A stretch of 22,016 nt of DNA from Choristocarpus tenellus KU-1152 (lineage: Eukaryota > Phaeophyceae), in NCBI GenBank assembly GCA_964200185.2, contig CAXNAD020000308.1, forward strand, positions 1 to 22,016, written 5' to 3'. Of the stretch, positions 1-9,290 are shown piece after piece; position 1 is the first letter of the stretch; each line of letters begins with the position of its first letter. A program made the translations under genes and the position numbers. The notes under the pieces were generated by a model. That model was given only the letters and a program-made list of their open reading frames with translations, searched no databases and was not told where the DNA came from.

Positions 1-48
1 GGGGGCAGTGGGGGGCGGGGCGGAGGCAGCGGCAAAATGGGAGAGGGC
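1..48. other. G-rich window start
   Basis: The first 26 bases are almost pure G with single A, C or T interruptions, followed by a short purine-rich stretch. Several runs of three or more G lie close together, so a G-quadruplex is possible on this strand. An ATG at 37 opens only a five-codon frame before a stop. It could be the edge of an exon, or the G-run end of an element like the one at the other window edge. No diagnostic AAGTATC motif is visible here, so I leave it unassigned. Confidence 0.3.
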
Positions 49-892
49 ATAATAATATAAAATACATACAAGCAACAGTAAACTTTGAGAGATGGTTTCA
101 GTCTCGCTCTCAATATACGGAGATGAACAGATGAAAAGGAATCACTTGGATTTAGAGCGTACGTACGTGAGAGGGTTAGATTATCGATAAAGACTGATAT
201 TTCTTATCGTGATGGAGGTTGAAGTGTGAAATTTTGTGTTTGTTAGTTGTTAGGGGTCCTTTCCAACACCCCCTATCATCCCCAACTTGGTCTTCTTGTG
301 TGTCGTATGATAGAAGGTGAGATCTCTGATTGAGTGATATGTGGTCTTCATTCGCCTTGGGCTAGTGTGTAATTGTAATTCTAGTGCTTTGTACCTTGCT
401 CTATTTGGCTCTACCGCTTGGACTTGACCTATCGTGTAGTCCATCCGCCTCCTCCCTTATGCGTGGACAACCCTTAACCCCACTCCACATTGCACGTGTT
501 TATTTTTTCCAAAATCGAATTCAATATCGATTATCTTCTGCCTTCGTGAACCACCGTCAAGTGTTCTGTCACCTCTTCCTTCATCCTCTCATCTTCTGCC
601 CTGAAACGAACACTTTTTTTCTTTCCATCTGCACAATGGTGTTGTGACTGACATCCCACTTTCTTAGGCCCGCTTGGTTGCCTTACGTTTAAAACACATA
701 AGAACTCACAAGCAGTAGTTCAATGAATCACAGGCAGTTGTTCAATCGCCAACTTCTGTGACCATCTTGCTTGGGGTGAAGCCGTGGGTATAATATAGGT
801 CGTGAAGGAGGTTTTGCAGCGTGTCCGAGTTTGTTAGATACGACGGAAGCCTGGGTAAGGGATTGAATAGAGCACTATTCATGGTATAGCAA
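49..892. other. No assignable gene
   Basis: About 840 bases with only short open frames. An 87-codon plus frame at 384-647 is rich in Leu, Ser, Phe and Cys, as expected from pyrimidine-rich non-coding DNA, and shows no domain or good splice context. A palindromic ACGTACGT lies at about 161. I see no RNA gene or repeat in this stretch. Confidence 0.4.
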
Positions 893-1112
893 AGAGGTGG
901 CAGACGGGAGCTCCTACAAAGAGGAGGAGGGAGGCTACGAAGGGCTGAACTTGACGTTGGAACCTCCACGCGAACCCTCAAATTTTTCTTATGTCGGGAT
1001 TCCAATGGCGCGGGCGCCCTATCCGCGGCAGACTTGGGCAGAGTTTGTTGCAAGCAGGAGTGGGCCTAAGCTGCTTTGCTGTGTTCGTTGCCTACCCTCC
1101 GCTTCTCCGGAG
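893..1112 (+). CDS. possible coding exon, unknown gene
   Basis: A locally GC-rich island between A/T-rich flanks. The plus frame in register with position 897 is open to 1112 and encodes an acidic then proline-rich stretch (GSSYKEEEGGYEG, later RQTWAEFVASR). A possible acceptor (AGCAAAG) precedes it at 892, and a strong donor, GAG|GTGAGACG, follows at 1113 in phase 0. No domain is recognised. The candidate terminal exon at 1646 needs a phase-2 partner, so the two do not join directly: an intermediate exon is missing, or the two are unrelated. The minus strand is also open here (742-1053), so even the strand is not secure. Confidence 0.3.
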
Positions 1113-1490
1113 GTGAGACGTGTTGATTAAATTGATCTCCCCCATCTGTTTGTGTTGGTTCATCCGAACCTCATTGTACGTAAGTCGTCTACATTTCTTT
1201 CTCCGATTCACTTTATCAACCCCATGCATCCTTGCATGGATTCTTTTCTGTGCGAAGTTGGTGTCTGGTTGTGGGAGTTTCCCTTACTGCACTAGCAATT
1301 GCTCTCCAATACTCTGTATATGAAGATAAAACAAATTCATTTCTTAGAGTGAAAATGCATGTTGCACGCATCGACTGAGACCCTTTCTCAACATCTCCAA
1401 TGTGTGCCTCGATAATGCTCTCCTATTATGCAACTTAAAAATTAGGTACAAACTGGGATACAATGAAAGATTTACGGTGTCATGTTTTCA

Positions 1491-1510
1491 AAGGTGTGAT
1501 CCCACACCTT
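1491..1510. repeat. perfect 8-bp hairpin
   Basis: AAGGTGTG, then the loop ATCC, then CACACCTT: a perfect 8-bp stem with a 4-nt loop. It lies about 135 bp upstream of the candidate exon at 1646. It has no T-run after it and no known family match, so its role is unknown. Confidence 0.5.
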
Positions 1511-1645
1511 GCTAGCATGCGCTACAGGGTAGCACGTTTTGTTTTATGCTGAGTGACCTTTTGGTAAATGCCTGAAGGTTGAATAATCCAATGTCCAGTG
1601 CGTACGGTATGCCTGGTTCCCTGACCTCTCTTTGTGTATTGGTAG

Positions 1646-1753
1646 GTACATGGTGATCACTGACCAGAAACAGAGTGTGACTGAAGCATACACCAGAGAA
1701 GATCTTGAAAGGGCCTTGGAGGCTGAGCTGAGCAGCACTTCAGGACCGTGATT
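1646..1753 (+). CDS. probable 3' terminal exon, unknown gene
   Basis: A pyrimidine-rich tract ending in TTGGTAG gives an acceptor at 1645. The sequence then reads 35 codons to a TGA at 1751-1753. The encoded end is hydrophilic and helical, with motifs such as VTEAYTREDLERALEAEL followed by a Ser/Thr/Gly/Pro tail, which is typical of a real C-terminus and unlike the random frames around it. The exon starts with one leftover base, so the preceding exon must end in phase 2. A consensus donor GTAAGT lies at about 1180 and could end an upstream exon or UTR exon. An ATG at 1650 is in frame, so a 34-codon ORF is also possible. The family is not recognised. Confidence 0.4.
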
Positions 1754-3750
1754 TTTCGTACGGAAAGATTACACCTCGGTCTTTGGAGTATTAAGGGGTA
1801 TCCTGATGTAGGAAGCACCTACAGGGAGTATCACTATGTGGGGGCTTGTAAGGAGCACAATCATTTTTGTTATGTACTTACACAATACTTGAATAGTTGT
1901 GTTTTTGGTAAATCACTAGGGAACTGCCTTGGTATGGTAACCACCTCACAGCCTATTGCGAGTTGGTCTTTCTCTCAGTAGCAATGTGACATGTGCCAAC
2001 TTGTCCTTAGTTGCAATAGCTTGTTTGCGTCTCTCTTGTGACTTGGATGTGTTCCCACCCCCCTCGTCAAACGTACATTTACTTCTTTTGGTATGGTCTA
2101 GTGAATCTTGTAAGGGTTTTCGTGTGAGTTACCTCTGCTGAAGATTGTTTTACTTGTTCAGTTGTATGTTGTGAGATAGATAATGATAGGCAACGCTAAG
2201 AAGGAAACAATTAATTTACAGTTGTTGTGGTTGAGGTAGCACCATTTCCCCTACAATTGCACATGAGAGGGGATGTAAGACATTGTGTAGTTTTGTGCTA
2301 TTTAGGTGTGTTGATCCTGTCTGGGTTCACTTCAATAGCAGCCTAGTGGACGTTATTTCATTTTGAAGTTTTTGTTGTTAAGTTGTGTCCCCTGATGTGA
2401 ATCTAGAACAGCTCCGTAGCTTGATGAGTGGATGATTCATGCGAGTCAACCTGTGTGACATATTAAGCATGTCTCAACTTCACTAGGTATGGAAAATGTT
2501 TAATATCAAGGGGTTCTCTGTGATGCAGTTACTGACCATGAAACTTCTCTGAACCAGTCCTTATAAGTGTGCTATTATCTCGGCTGATCTGCTCCATTAC
2601 CTTCGTTTTATGATGGGTCATAAGTTGAAACTACTTACTGTCTTGTGTGCACCTCCTTCACTAGAAGGTGGGCCTTGATTCACGTTTTTCTGGGAGAATC
2701 CAAGTAGATGGCTTATTGTGCCCCTTTGCTCGAACATGTTGCAGACTTTACTCTTGTGTGAGGCCTGACTGTGTCTTGTGGTGTCAGATGTGCTGTTACT
2801 TCAAATAGAGTATAGCCCCTGAACAGCACATAGTTTTCTTTTTTTGTAGTCCATATTCTGGCAGCATAGGCTTCCTTTGCATATCATTGATGTGAGCACC
2901 CTAACCCTAGTCCTAGCTCTAACCTTTTGCAGCAAAGTAAAGAGATGTATTATGCGGAATTCTTGTATTTGCTGCTGGTGAGAAAATGATGGAATTTGAG
3001 GTATTCCCTGTTGGTAATGGAAACCACTGTTTTTCAAGTGGATTATCCTTTTTGAAACTATGTGAGTTTTGAGTTTGAGTTGCTATGTCTAGCCTACAGC
3101 TGTTTCTATCCCCTAACCATAATCGCCTTGGATATCTTTTTTCTTCCCCTGAATGGGAACAAGAATGATACCCTTGAGGTCATCCTCTGATTGTGTTTGG
3201 CAACAATTTAGCTTCACTGTGGTGGTGTGTGTATGACCAAGGAGCAAGCCTCAGGTAAGATTGCCTTCTTGAAAGAATCTGAATATCCAGGGGGTGTCGG
3301 TCTTTGTTACTTTTTGGATGACCTATTTTTCTTTATAATCTCCCCCCTCAGCTTTTCACTAGGCACCATAGTTGTTAAGTATGTAGTTAACGCTATATTG
3401 ATGTATCCACGTTCACCTTTAATGTTTGCTCCATTGCCTAGCCATCATCATAAGCTGCAAATAACCCCAATTTCTTAGTGCCAGTTAGTAGTTGAGACTC
3501 CTTTTACTTGATGATGAGTTGTTCTCCGTAGCATATCCCCTCCCTCTAGGTACCCCAGAAAATGCTTGTGCATCTTCTGCAAGCAATGTGATGAATAGAA
3601 TTACTTTGTATCCTGCAGTACTCTAGAGTCAGTTTGGCTATTATTTTACCCCTCTATCTGGCAGTTTTAACAACCATGATATGATACACCCTGAGTCAAG
3701 GAATGTTGGAGAAGATAGGATACGTTTGTGGATGTCGTCGTTAAAATTTG
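1754..3750. other. intergenic, no gene seen
   Basis: About 2 kb with no convincing exon. Isolated donor-like sites occur; one follows a short frame starting at the ATG at 3233 (TCAG|GTAAGAT at about 3255), but no partner exon was found. A short telomere-like stretch, ACCCTAACCCTAGTCC, lies at about 2899. The short open frames at 1748-1981, 2801-3037 and 3227-3478 have the composition of translated non-coding DNA. Confidence 0.4.
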
Positions 3751-3779
3751 GTGCAAAATGATCCAGTACAACCCCAAAT

Positions 3780-4806
3780 CTACCGCGTACCCCTCATCCC
3801 ATCCTTCAGGAAATTCATTTCCTTCACCACCAAGGTCCCATCTTCGCTCGGTGCTGTTTGTCTCTCCTCTTGTTTCTTGTGGACTCCTTTGAAGTCATTG
3901 TTGGCCAAGTGGTTTAGGACAGTCTTCCACTCTGCAAAGAGGCTCGGAAAGACCTCCATGCATGGGTCCCAGCATCATACCCTTGGTATGTCTTCACTAC
4001 ATGTTTCACAAGGTTGTGAATATTGTCTGTGTGAGTCCAGGCTGCCGTTTTTTGCAGTGAGCGAAGGAATATGAAGTCCATAATGTTGATATCCAGTGTC
4101 TGGTTAGGTTGGTGGTATGTCTCCAGGGATAAGGTCAACCTTTGGTTGATTGGAAACTAGGTCAAATCACATTTTATTGTGATGGAACTGATCAAATGCA
4201 TGATCAAAGACGAACCTCATGCCCCTTTATTAGGATTTTGATTGTTAAGGCCACCCTATGTATATCTACTGTTGCACTAAAAGAGGAAGGTATTGATAAC
4301 TCTTTAGTATTTCTTGACCCCTGTTTCCATAATTTAATCCCTGATGTTCCGTTTGGTGACGTTGACCTTCCCTGGCCATCTCCTCTCACTTTTCCGCTTG
4401 GCTGCTTCAATCACATTATGCTCTACTTGTGAGGTTTGCCTTGGTCATCCTTTTGACACAAGGCTACTCCCATGTACTGTCCATTGTTGAGATGGTCTGT
4501 TGCCATTTTCACCAACCGATCCAATGTGGTTGGGGACATTTCATTCTTAGGTTTGATTTCGGTCCAGGTGCCTTGTTAGACCTTGCCAAAGTCCTTGTGC
4601 AGCCTAGGTCACCCGAAGCAGCGACTGTTTGCTTGTTAAGGGGGATATCCTTCACTTGTTCCATCTTGCCAAGTTTGATGTCCTTTGGTGCAGCTGATAT
4701 CAAGAATTTGAACTAATAGTGTCTTGCAATCATACTTCTCAGCAGCAAATCAACCAAAGGTTGTTGCACGATTTTGCAGTTCAGGTGTGATTTGATCTCT
4801 CTCAAG
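3780..4806 (-). pseudogene. decayed Tc1/mariner-type transposase
   Basis: Read on the minus strand, protein-like pieces appear in the order of a plant/oomycete-type mariner transposase but in changing frames. From 4806 an HTH-like piece reads ERDQITPELQNRA with a TGA inside it. Near 4660 is VKDIPLNKQ, matching the IPLNKR segment of this family. From 4571 to 4423 comes TEIKPKNEM and a helical stretch ending in TAG. From about 4114 is HQPNQTLDINIMDFIFLRSLQ, the equivalent of the family's QPxNSPDLNxLDxxFF segment that holds the third catalytic acid (Asp codon at 4093). From 3971 to 3780 is a C-terminal piece, FAEWKTVLNHLANNDFKGVH, ending in TAG. At least three frameshifts and internal stops make it non-functional. 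I could not place the first two catalytic residues with confidence, and terminal inverted repeats were not located. Confidence 0.6.
4136..4763. repeat. 16-bp inverted repeat pair
   Basis: CAACCTTTGGTTGATT at 4136-4151 recurs as its exact reverse complement at 4748-4763. Both arms lie inside the transposase remnant. The motif is itself partly palindromic, which lowers the significance. The flanks do not pair in the right order for a long hairpin. Confidence 0.35.
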
Positions 4807-4819
4807 TGTTAGGGTCCTC

Positions 4820-5325
4820 TACCTTCACCGACACAGTCCTTGATAACAATGAGACGTTGAGGGTGTGTGTGTGAAAGATGTCGATTTTAACTTCAAAACC
4901 GTTCAGAATATGCACTTAAGCTACTATATGAAGGTTTTGTGGGGAATAGTAGAGGGCTGTACTATCCTAATGCGAGTGATTTTTGTAGTCCAGGATCCAT
5001 TAGGGTTGCTGTGTTGGTCACCGTCACTTCTTGCCAAGACTCTGAGGACACATAATATTTTAATTTAGATATTGAGGATTGGTGCAATACATTTCGACAA
5101 GCCATGCTTGTTCCCCTTCAATATATGGTAACCGAACTCAAAGATCCAAATTTCTACTAGTTGGTTTTATAGTTAGGTAACAATACTATTTATTCAGATG
5201 GTTTGGGTGGCGCACACTAGACATTCTTGACCATTTGAAGTGGCTTTTCCCTATAGGTTAGTCCCATTTCTAAAACCCTGCGTTTGGCGACTCTTTTTGA
5301 AGCCTCTTTGCGCTAGGGGTTAGGA
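4820..5325. other. no gene seen
   Basis: About 500 bases between the mariner remnant and the next coding-like stretch. The frames are short. I see no RNA gene, repeat or convincing splice pair. Confidence 0.4.
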
Positions 5326-5329
5326 AGAG

Positions 5330-6480
5330 TTCATCATCGAGTGATTCAGACAAAGCACAGAGGAGACTAGTGCAAGGTCCAAGAAGAGTTTGCTGCAAAC
5401 CCAACTACTGCAAACTGATTCGATCGGGCTGAAAATGTTCTGAAAGCTAGAGTCAAGGGCAAGAAACCTTCCTACATCATGGAGGAAGAAAATTGCATTC
5501 TTCAACACTAACCAGCATCAAAGCAGGTACTAAGTATATTACTTTGATGATATTTATGTTCGTAATGTGAGCACAAGAGTGTGATGAAATGTGAGATTTT
5601 ATTTAGGACCTGTTTGAGTGTCTAGAATAACCAGGGATGAGTGTGGAAGTTGGCGATATCAGAAACATGGTTTGACAATAATTTTCTGGAGATTATAATA
5701 ATTGCCTGTGGGAAGATTCAGAATCTTCAGAACAATTTGCAGATGTGTGTAAGGATGTTTACATACCAATACTGCAAGACACCAACAGAAGCAAATTATT
5801 ATGGTCGCTTGAAGTAAGACAGGATTGTTGCAACCATTTCGTTTGGGTGAACGTAACTTTCTTGATGAGTGAAATTCTATTGACAACGTACTAGAATGAT
5901 TGCAGCATGAGGTGTGTGGACCAAGGGCACAAGAGGATGTTATTGAAAGGTATAACCAGGAGAGACAGCAAGGATATCGTTTCCACACATTACCATCATG
6001 ACGATACAACAGTTGAACAGAAACAGAGCTCGGTAGAATGTATCACTGTGACACACTGCTCTTGGTAAAGGTTGTTGATAAGAAGCATTTTAAAGTATGA
6101 TATTTCCTATTTCATTCTCGGCTATGGCTGATGTTGGCAGCACAGACAAGAACGTTGCTTCCATAGATGATGTCGAAGAGAGAGCAGAGACTATGGAGAC
6201 TACTAGGTCTTTGTCTTCTATCACAAGCAGCACCTTGACCTCCATCTCGCCAGTGGTTCCGCCTCATGATTCCAACAAAGTGGTTGCCACTGGTGGAGCA
6301 CCACTTGTAGCAAGTCTTCGTTGATTGGTTGAGCCTGAGGTTTTCAGCTCGGTCATTGCTTCCATTATACCTCCATATGAATTTGTGAAGTCAATAGTGC
6401 CGACAAAGAAAGTGAGGTTCGGCCAACCCCACCTGCACACTCTGCTATGTATGTTGCTCTTGCAAACCACCTCTTAAGTC
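5330..6480 (+). pseudogene. broken coding-like stretch, possible TE remnant
   Basis: Several plus-strand pieces read like protein but are split by stops and frame changes. Around 5385-5510 is a charged helical piece (VQEEFAANPTTAN, stop, FDRAENVLKARVKGKKPSY). Around 5700-5880 is an acidic piece (WEDSESSEQFADVCKDVYIP) that runs into a stop. From an ATG at 6124 a frame begins with MADVGSTDKNVASIDDVEE, has a Ser/Thr-rich middle and meets one TGA at 6322-6324, beyond which the same frame stays open to 6476 (EPEVFSSVIASIIPPYEFVK). An alternative is a small intron there, with a weak donor near 6291 and acceptor TTTTCAG near 6350, and a later strong donor GTGAGG near 6411. The first piece faintly recalls SANT/Myb-like domains of protist transposons, but this is not demonstrable. 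Confidence 0.25.
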
Positions 6481-6481
6481 C

Positions 6482-6727
6482 AAGTATTGTTGAGGGTAGA
6501 GCTGCGTCCATTTGGGGGCCAAAACCAATGCTGCGGTTTTGATGTAATTTTCGCTATTGTGTTTGTTAGGAAGTGTCAATATCCTTCTTCCGGACACACC
6601 TTTTCATAACCATATATATTTTACCTACTCCGAAATAATTTGTAGTAGGAAAATCTCCTAAAATCCCCGAGGGAAGTCAAGCCCCAAACAGACAAACAGG
6701 ACAAAACTCGTACCCTCTAGGATACTT
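6482..6727 (+). mobile_element. small TIR element, outer family, copy A
   Basis: A roughly 246-bp non-coding element homologous to copies B (10690-11120) and C (20523-20749, reverse orientation). Its left end AAGTATTGTTGAGGGTAG and the reverse complement of its right end, AAGTATCCTAGAGGGTAC, match at 14 of 18 positions. Shared internal landmarks are TCCATTTGGGGG near the left, AAGTGTCAATATCC in the middle and GACAAACAGG near the right. It lacks the inner element seen in copy B, reading CGCTATTGTG straight across the insertion point. No open reading frame spans it, so any movement would depend on a transposase supplied elsewhere. Its right end directly abuts the inferred stop codon of the minus-strand gene (6728-6730). 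Confidence 0.8.
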
Positions 6728-9169
6728 TCACTCTTGGTCATCAGAGTCGAACTCAGGTGTATCAAAATATTTATCTGATGCATCTCCTGATAGGCAGTTG
6801 ATGTCCTGTTCCTGCACACAGCCCATACCTCTCGCAATCATTAAAACGATTAAACGCCTCCTGCTTGACTCCTCCCTCGACAGCACTGGCACTTTATTGG
6901 AATGGATTTGTATTGCCCCCAGCAAAACAGGGTTATCTCAGTGTTTGCTGGGTCCAATTGAGGCGCTCTTGCAAGCACCACTTACCCGACCATTCAGGAG
7001 TCGTGCCCTAGCACAGCAACAGATGATTCAGGGTACCCAAACACAGTCTGCACAACAGGCACAGAGAGAATCTCTTCCATCTGGGGCCTTGCCAAAAGGC
7101 AGCAATACCCTCCCCAAAGGTTTGTCCCGCAAGGTATCAGAAGTATTATGGTAACAAAATATTCAAGTCCCGTAGCACATAACAAAATATATTGCAGGTG
7201 GAAAGGATTGGAATGGTTAATGCTTAATCAACGCTTGATGTTGTGAAATAGTTTCATTAATTTGGAAACCTTGAAAGCACAACGATAGAACCCAAACCTT
7301 GATCTTTCTAGAAGCTGGCTTGTCCTATCACCAAGTTAATTGTTAGGGAAGCAATTCTTGGCAGGTTACACATCCACCCGTTTACGTTTCCTCCTGAACT
7401 ACAGACTAGCAGCCACGGATCTCATACTTTCTCCTGAGATGAGCTGTAGCAGGAAAAGTGTTGCTCTCAACAATCTTAATGAAGGAGCTCCTAGCAGTGT
7501 CCGTCCTGAATGTTATGCTTGTGAAGCAGTAGATCTGGAGTGAATCGGAGGCAACAACATTTACCGATATTTCCTCCACTCTCACCCCCAGCCGCATATT
7601 GGCAGAAAAAAGATTCCTATAGGAGAAAAAGTGGAATAAGAATAAAAAGTACTGAGTGGCATACCCAGTCCATCCAATCCTGAAACACCACTCATCATGT
7701 CTCACACAAAGGAAAGAGGTACACAGGAATAATCGATAATCAGCCTGAAAAGAAAAAAAGCAACATTGAGAAAATTGGCATTAGCAGACACCATTGAGTG
7801 TGAATGTGCCCTGATGATCTGCTTTTGAGATGCCGTAAGTGGTGCTCTTAGCATGACACACATCAGTCATCACAGTTTCCCTGAAATGCCACCTGTCCAT
7901 AAAGCTGTTTGTACTATCAACCACACACCCATGACGTCTGTGTTGTGTGCTGCCCTTGTGCTCCATACCTGAACCTTGTTTCGAAACTTCTTGAGGTCAT
8001 TTTGCGGACACATCCATTAGTTCTTCTCCCATCAACCATGCTTCTTTTTAATGTCCAAATTCCTCGAACAAAATAACTTTCGGAGTTGCGCATTCTGCAT
8101 GTGTGAAAACTGACCCAGCGAACGTGATTCTCCGTTCTTACACAGACGTCTTTCGATACTGTCGTACACAGTCTTTGAAAGTGCAATTCTACCTGGGTAC
8201 ATGATCTGGTTTTGTCGATCCAAATAAAAGAAGGATCATACTAATTTGACTGACTGATTGATCATTGCAGATTACTTCAAATTATGATGCAATGATGCTT
8301 GAAAGAAAAAATGTTTGACAGATATTGTCAACTAGAAGGAATCTTTCTACACCATAGTTGAACCTGTGGTTCCAAAGCCCATGCAAAAGTGAGTCACACC
8401 AAAAAAGGAATGGGATCTATGTCCAGAAAGAGGTATACCCATCAACAAGTCCACAGAGAAAAGTATACAGAAAGAAAACACAATTCAAGTATCAAGTCTG
8501 GCATCAAGGACTATTTTTTTGTTCAAGAAGGGGCACATACGCATACACTTCAGAGCATCTAGGTCAAGTCCTTAACACCGGGTAGATACAACTACCATCA
8601 ACACCAAGAAGGAGTATCCTAGGCTAGGTAAGCACCCAGCATCCTTTCCCTCCAAAGAACAAAAAGTGAACAAGCTCAGCATACATTATCACATGTTTGT
8701 AAAATCCACTTTCGTGCGACGGGCTTCGGCTGCTTCGACCTCAGCAATATGCCAAGCGCCCATGAAGTGTATTGATCAATCTTCCACACATCTGTGCCAC
8801 CTGATTGAGTCCTCTGTAAGTGGAATCTTCTAATCGATATCGAAAGCCTTAAGGTCATCTAGGGGGCACCATCACCAGGTTTCCTCTAGACCTCCCTTCT
8901 CCCCCTTTGGTTGTTGACTGGTAAGCTCTCCGAGTAAGAGGTTCTTGGTCAAGTGATCACTGTCCATCTACGATATGAAACCAGAAAATTGTATCCTCCT
9001 TCACAGATGCTGGCCTAAATATACTCTCATTCAGTTCTCTTGAGATCTTCTCTGTAACATATGCAATAGCCTCTACGTTTCCAATTGTGGAACCCAATGG
9101 AGCGCTGTAGGAGTTTACAGCGTTGGACACGGAATTAGGTGTAATGGTCCTTTTTAGTGTCCGTATCAT
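6728..9169 (-). CDS. multi-exon gene, unknown function
   Basis: A phase-consistent minus-strand model: 9169-8972, 8813-8685, 8192-7969, 7880-7790, 7744-7665, 7616-7428, 7007-6986 and 6811-6728, totalling 1017 nt (338 residues). It starts at the ATG in AAAACATGATACGG and ends TGA at 6728 after an acidic tail (DTPEFDSDDQE). Good signals include acceptors CTTACAG, TACCCAG, TTTTTCTTTTCAG and GTGTGCAG, and donors TTCAG|GTATGG and CGG|GTAAGTGG. Weak points are the first donor (ATC|GTAGAT), the fourth donor (GGT|GTCTGC, with GAT|GTGTGT as an alternative), and the 22-nt seventh exon. The 48-nt intron 7664-7617 is in frame without stops and could instead be coding. A shorter version could stop at 7781. 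The basic N-terminus (MIRTLKRTITP) is compatible with an organelle presequence, but this is only a guess. I recognise no domain. It is divergent from CDC50. Confidence 0.4.
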
Positions 9170-9290
9170 GTTTTTTCAAGTAGATTTTATCATCACTACA
9201 GAAAAACGTTCATGGCGTTTCGTATACAATCATAGAATTACTTCCACCTTGTTCTGTTTGATCAATACCAACGACGATTTTGCACAGGAT
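9170..9290. promoter_or_regulatory. possible bidirectional promoter
   Basis: Only 121 bp separate the inferred start codon of the minus-strand gene (9169) from the CDC50 ATG (9291). Both 5' UTRs and the core promoters must therefore overlap here, unless either gene has an upstream non-coding exon. No TATA box, CCAAT box or other named element is evident. The stretch is A/T-rich with a TTTTTTC run next to 9170. Confidence 0.35.

Noticed and set aside
742-1053. 103-codon minus-strand gene start
   Set aside because: The plus strand has a better frame and a strong donor at 1113. No acceptor or partner exon was found for the minus frame, though strand certainty is low.
3748-4074. 108-codon plus-strand frame
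   Set aside because: It is the opposite strand of the mariner C-terminal region, and its translation has no domain.
4136-4763. 16-bp inverted repeat as transposon termini
   Set aside because: Both arms fall inside the transposase remnant, and the motif is self-palindromic, so it does not bound the element.
5659-6009. 116-codon minus-strand frame
   Set aside because: Its Cys/Ser/Leu-rich composition fits a shadow frame, it has no splice context, and the plus strand reads more protein-like in pieces.
6801-7154. Gln-rich 117-codon plus-strand gene
   Set aside because: It reads plausibly, but it overlaps the minus-strand exons 7007-6986 and 6811-6728, lacks splice partners, and has no recognised domain. 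It is not fully excluded.
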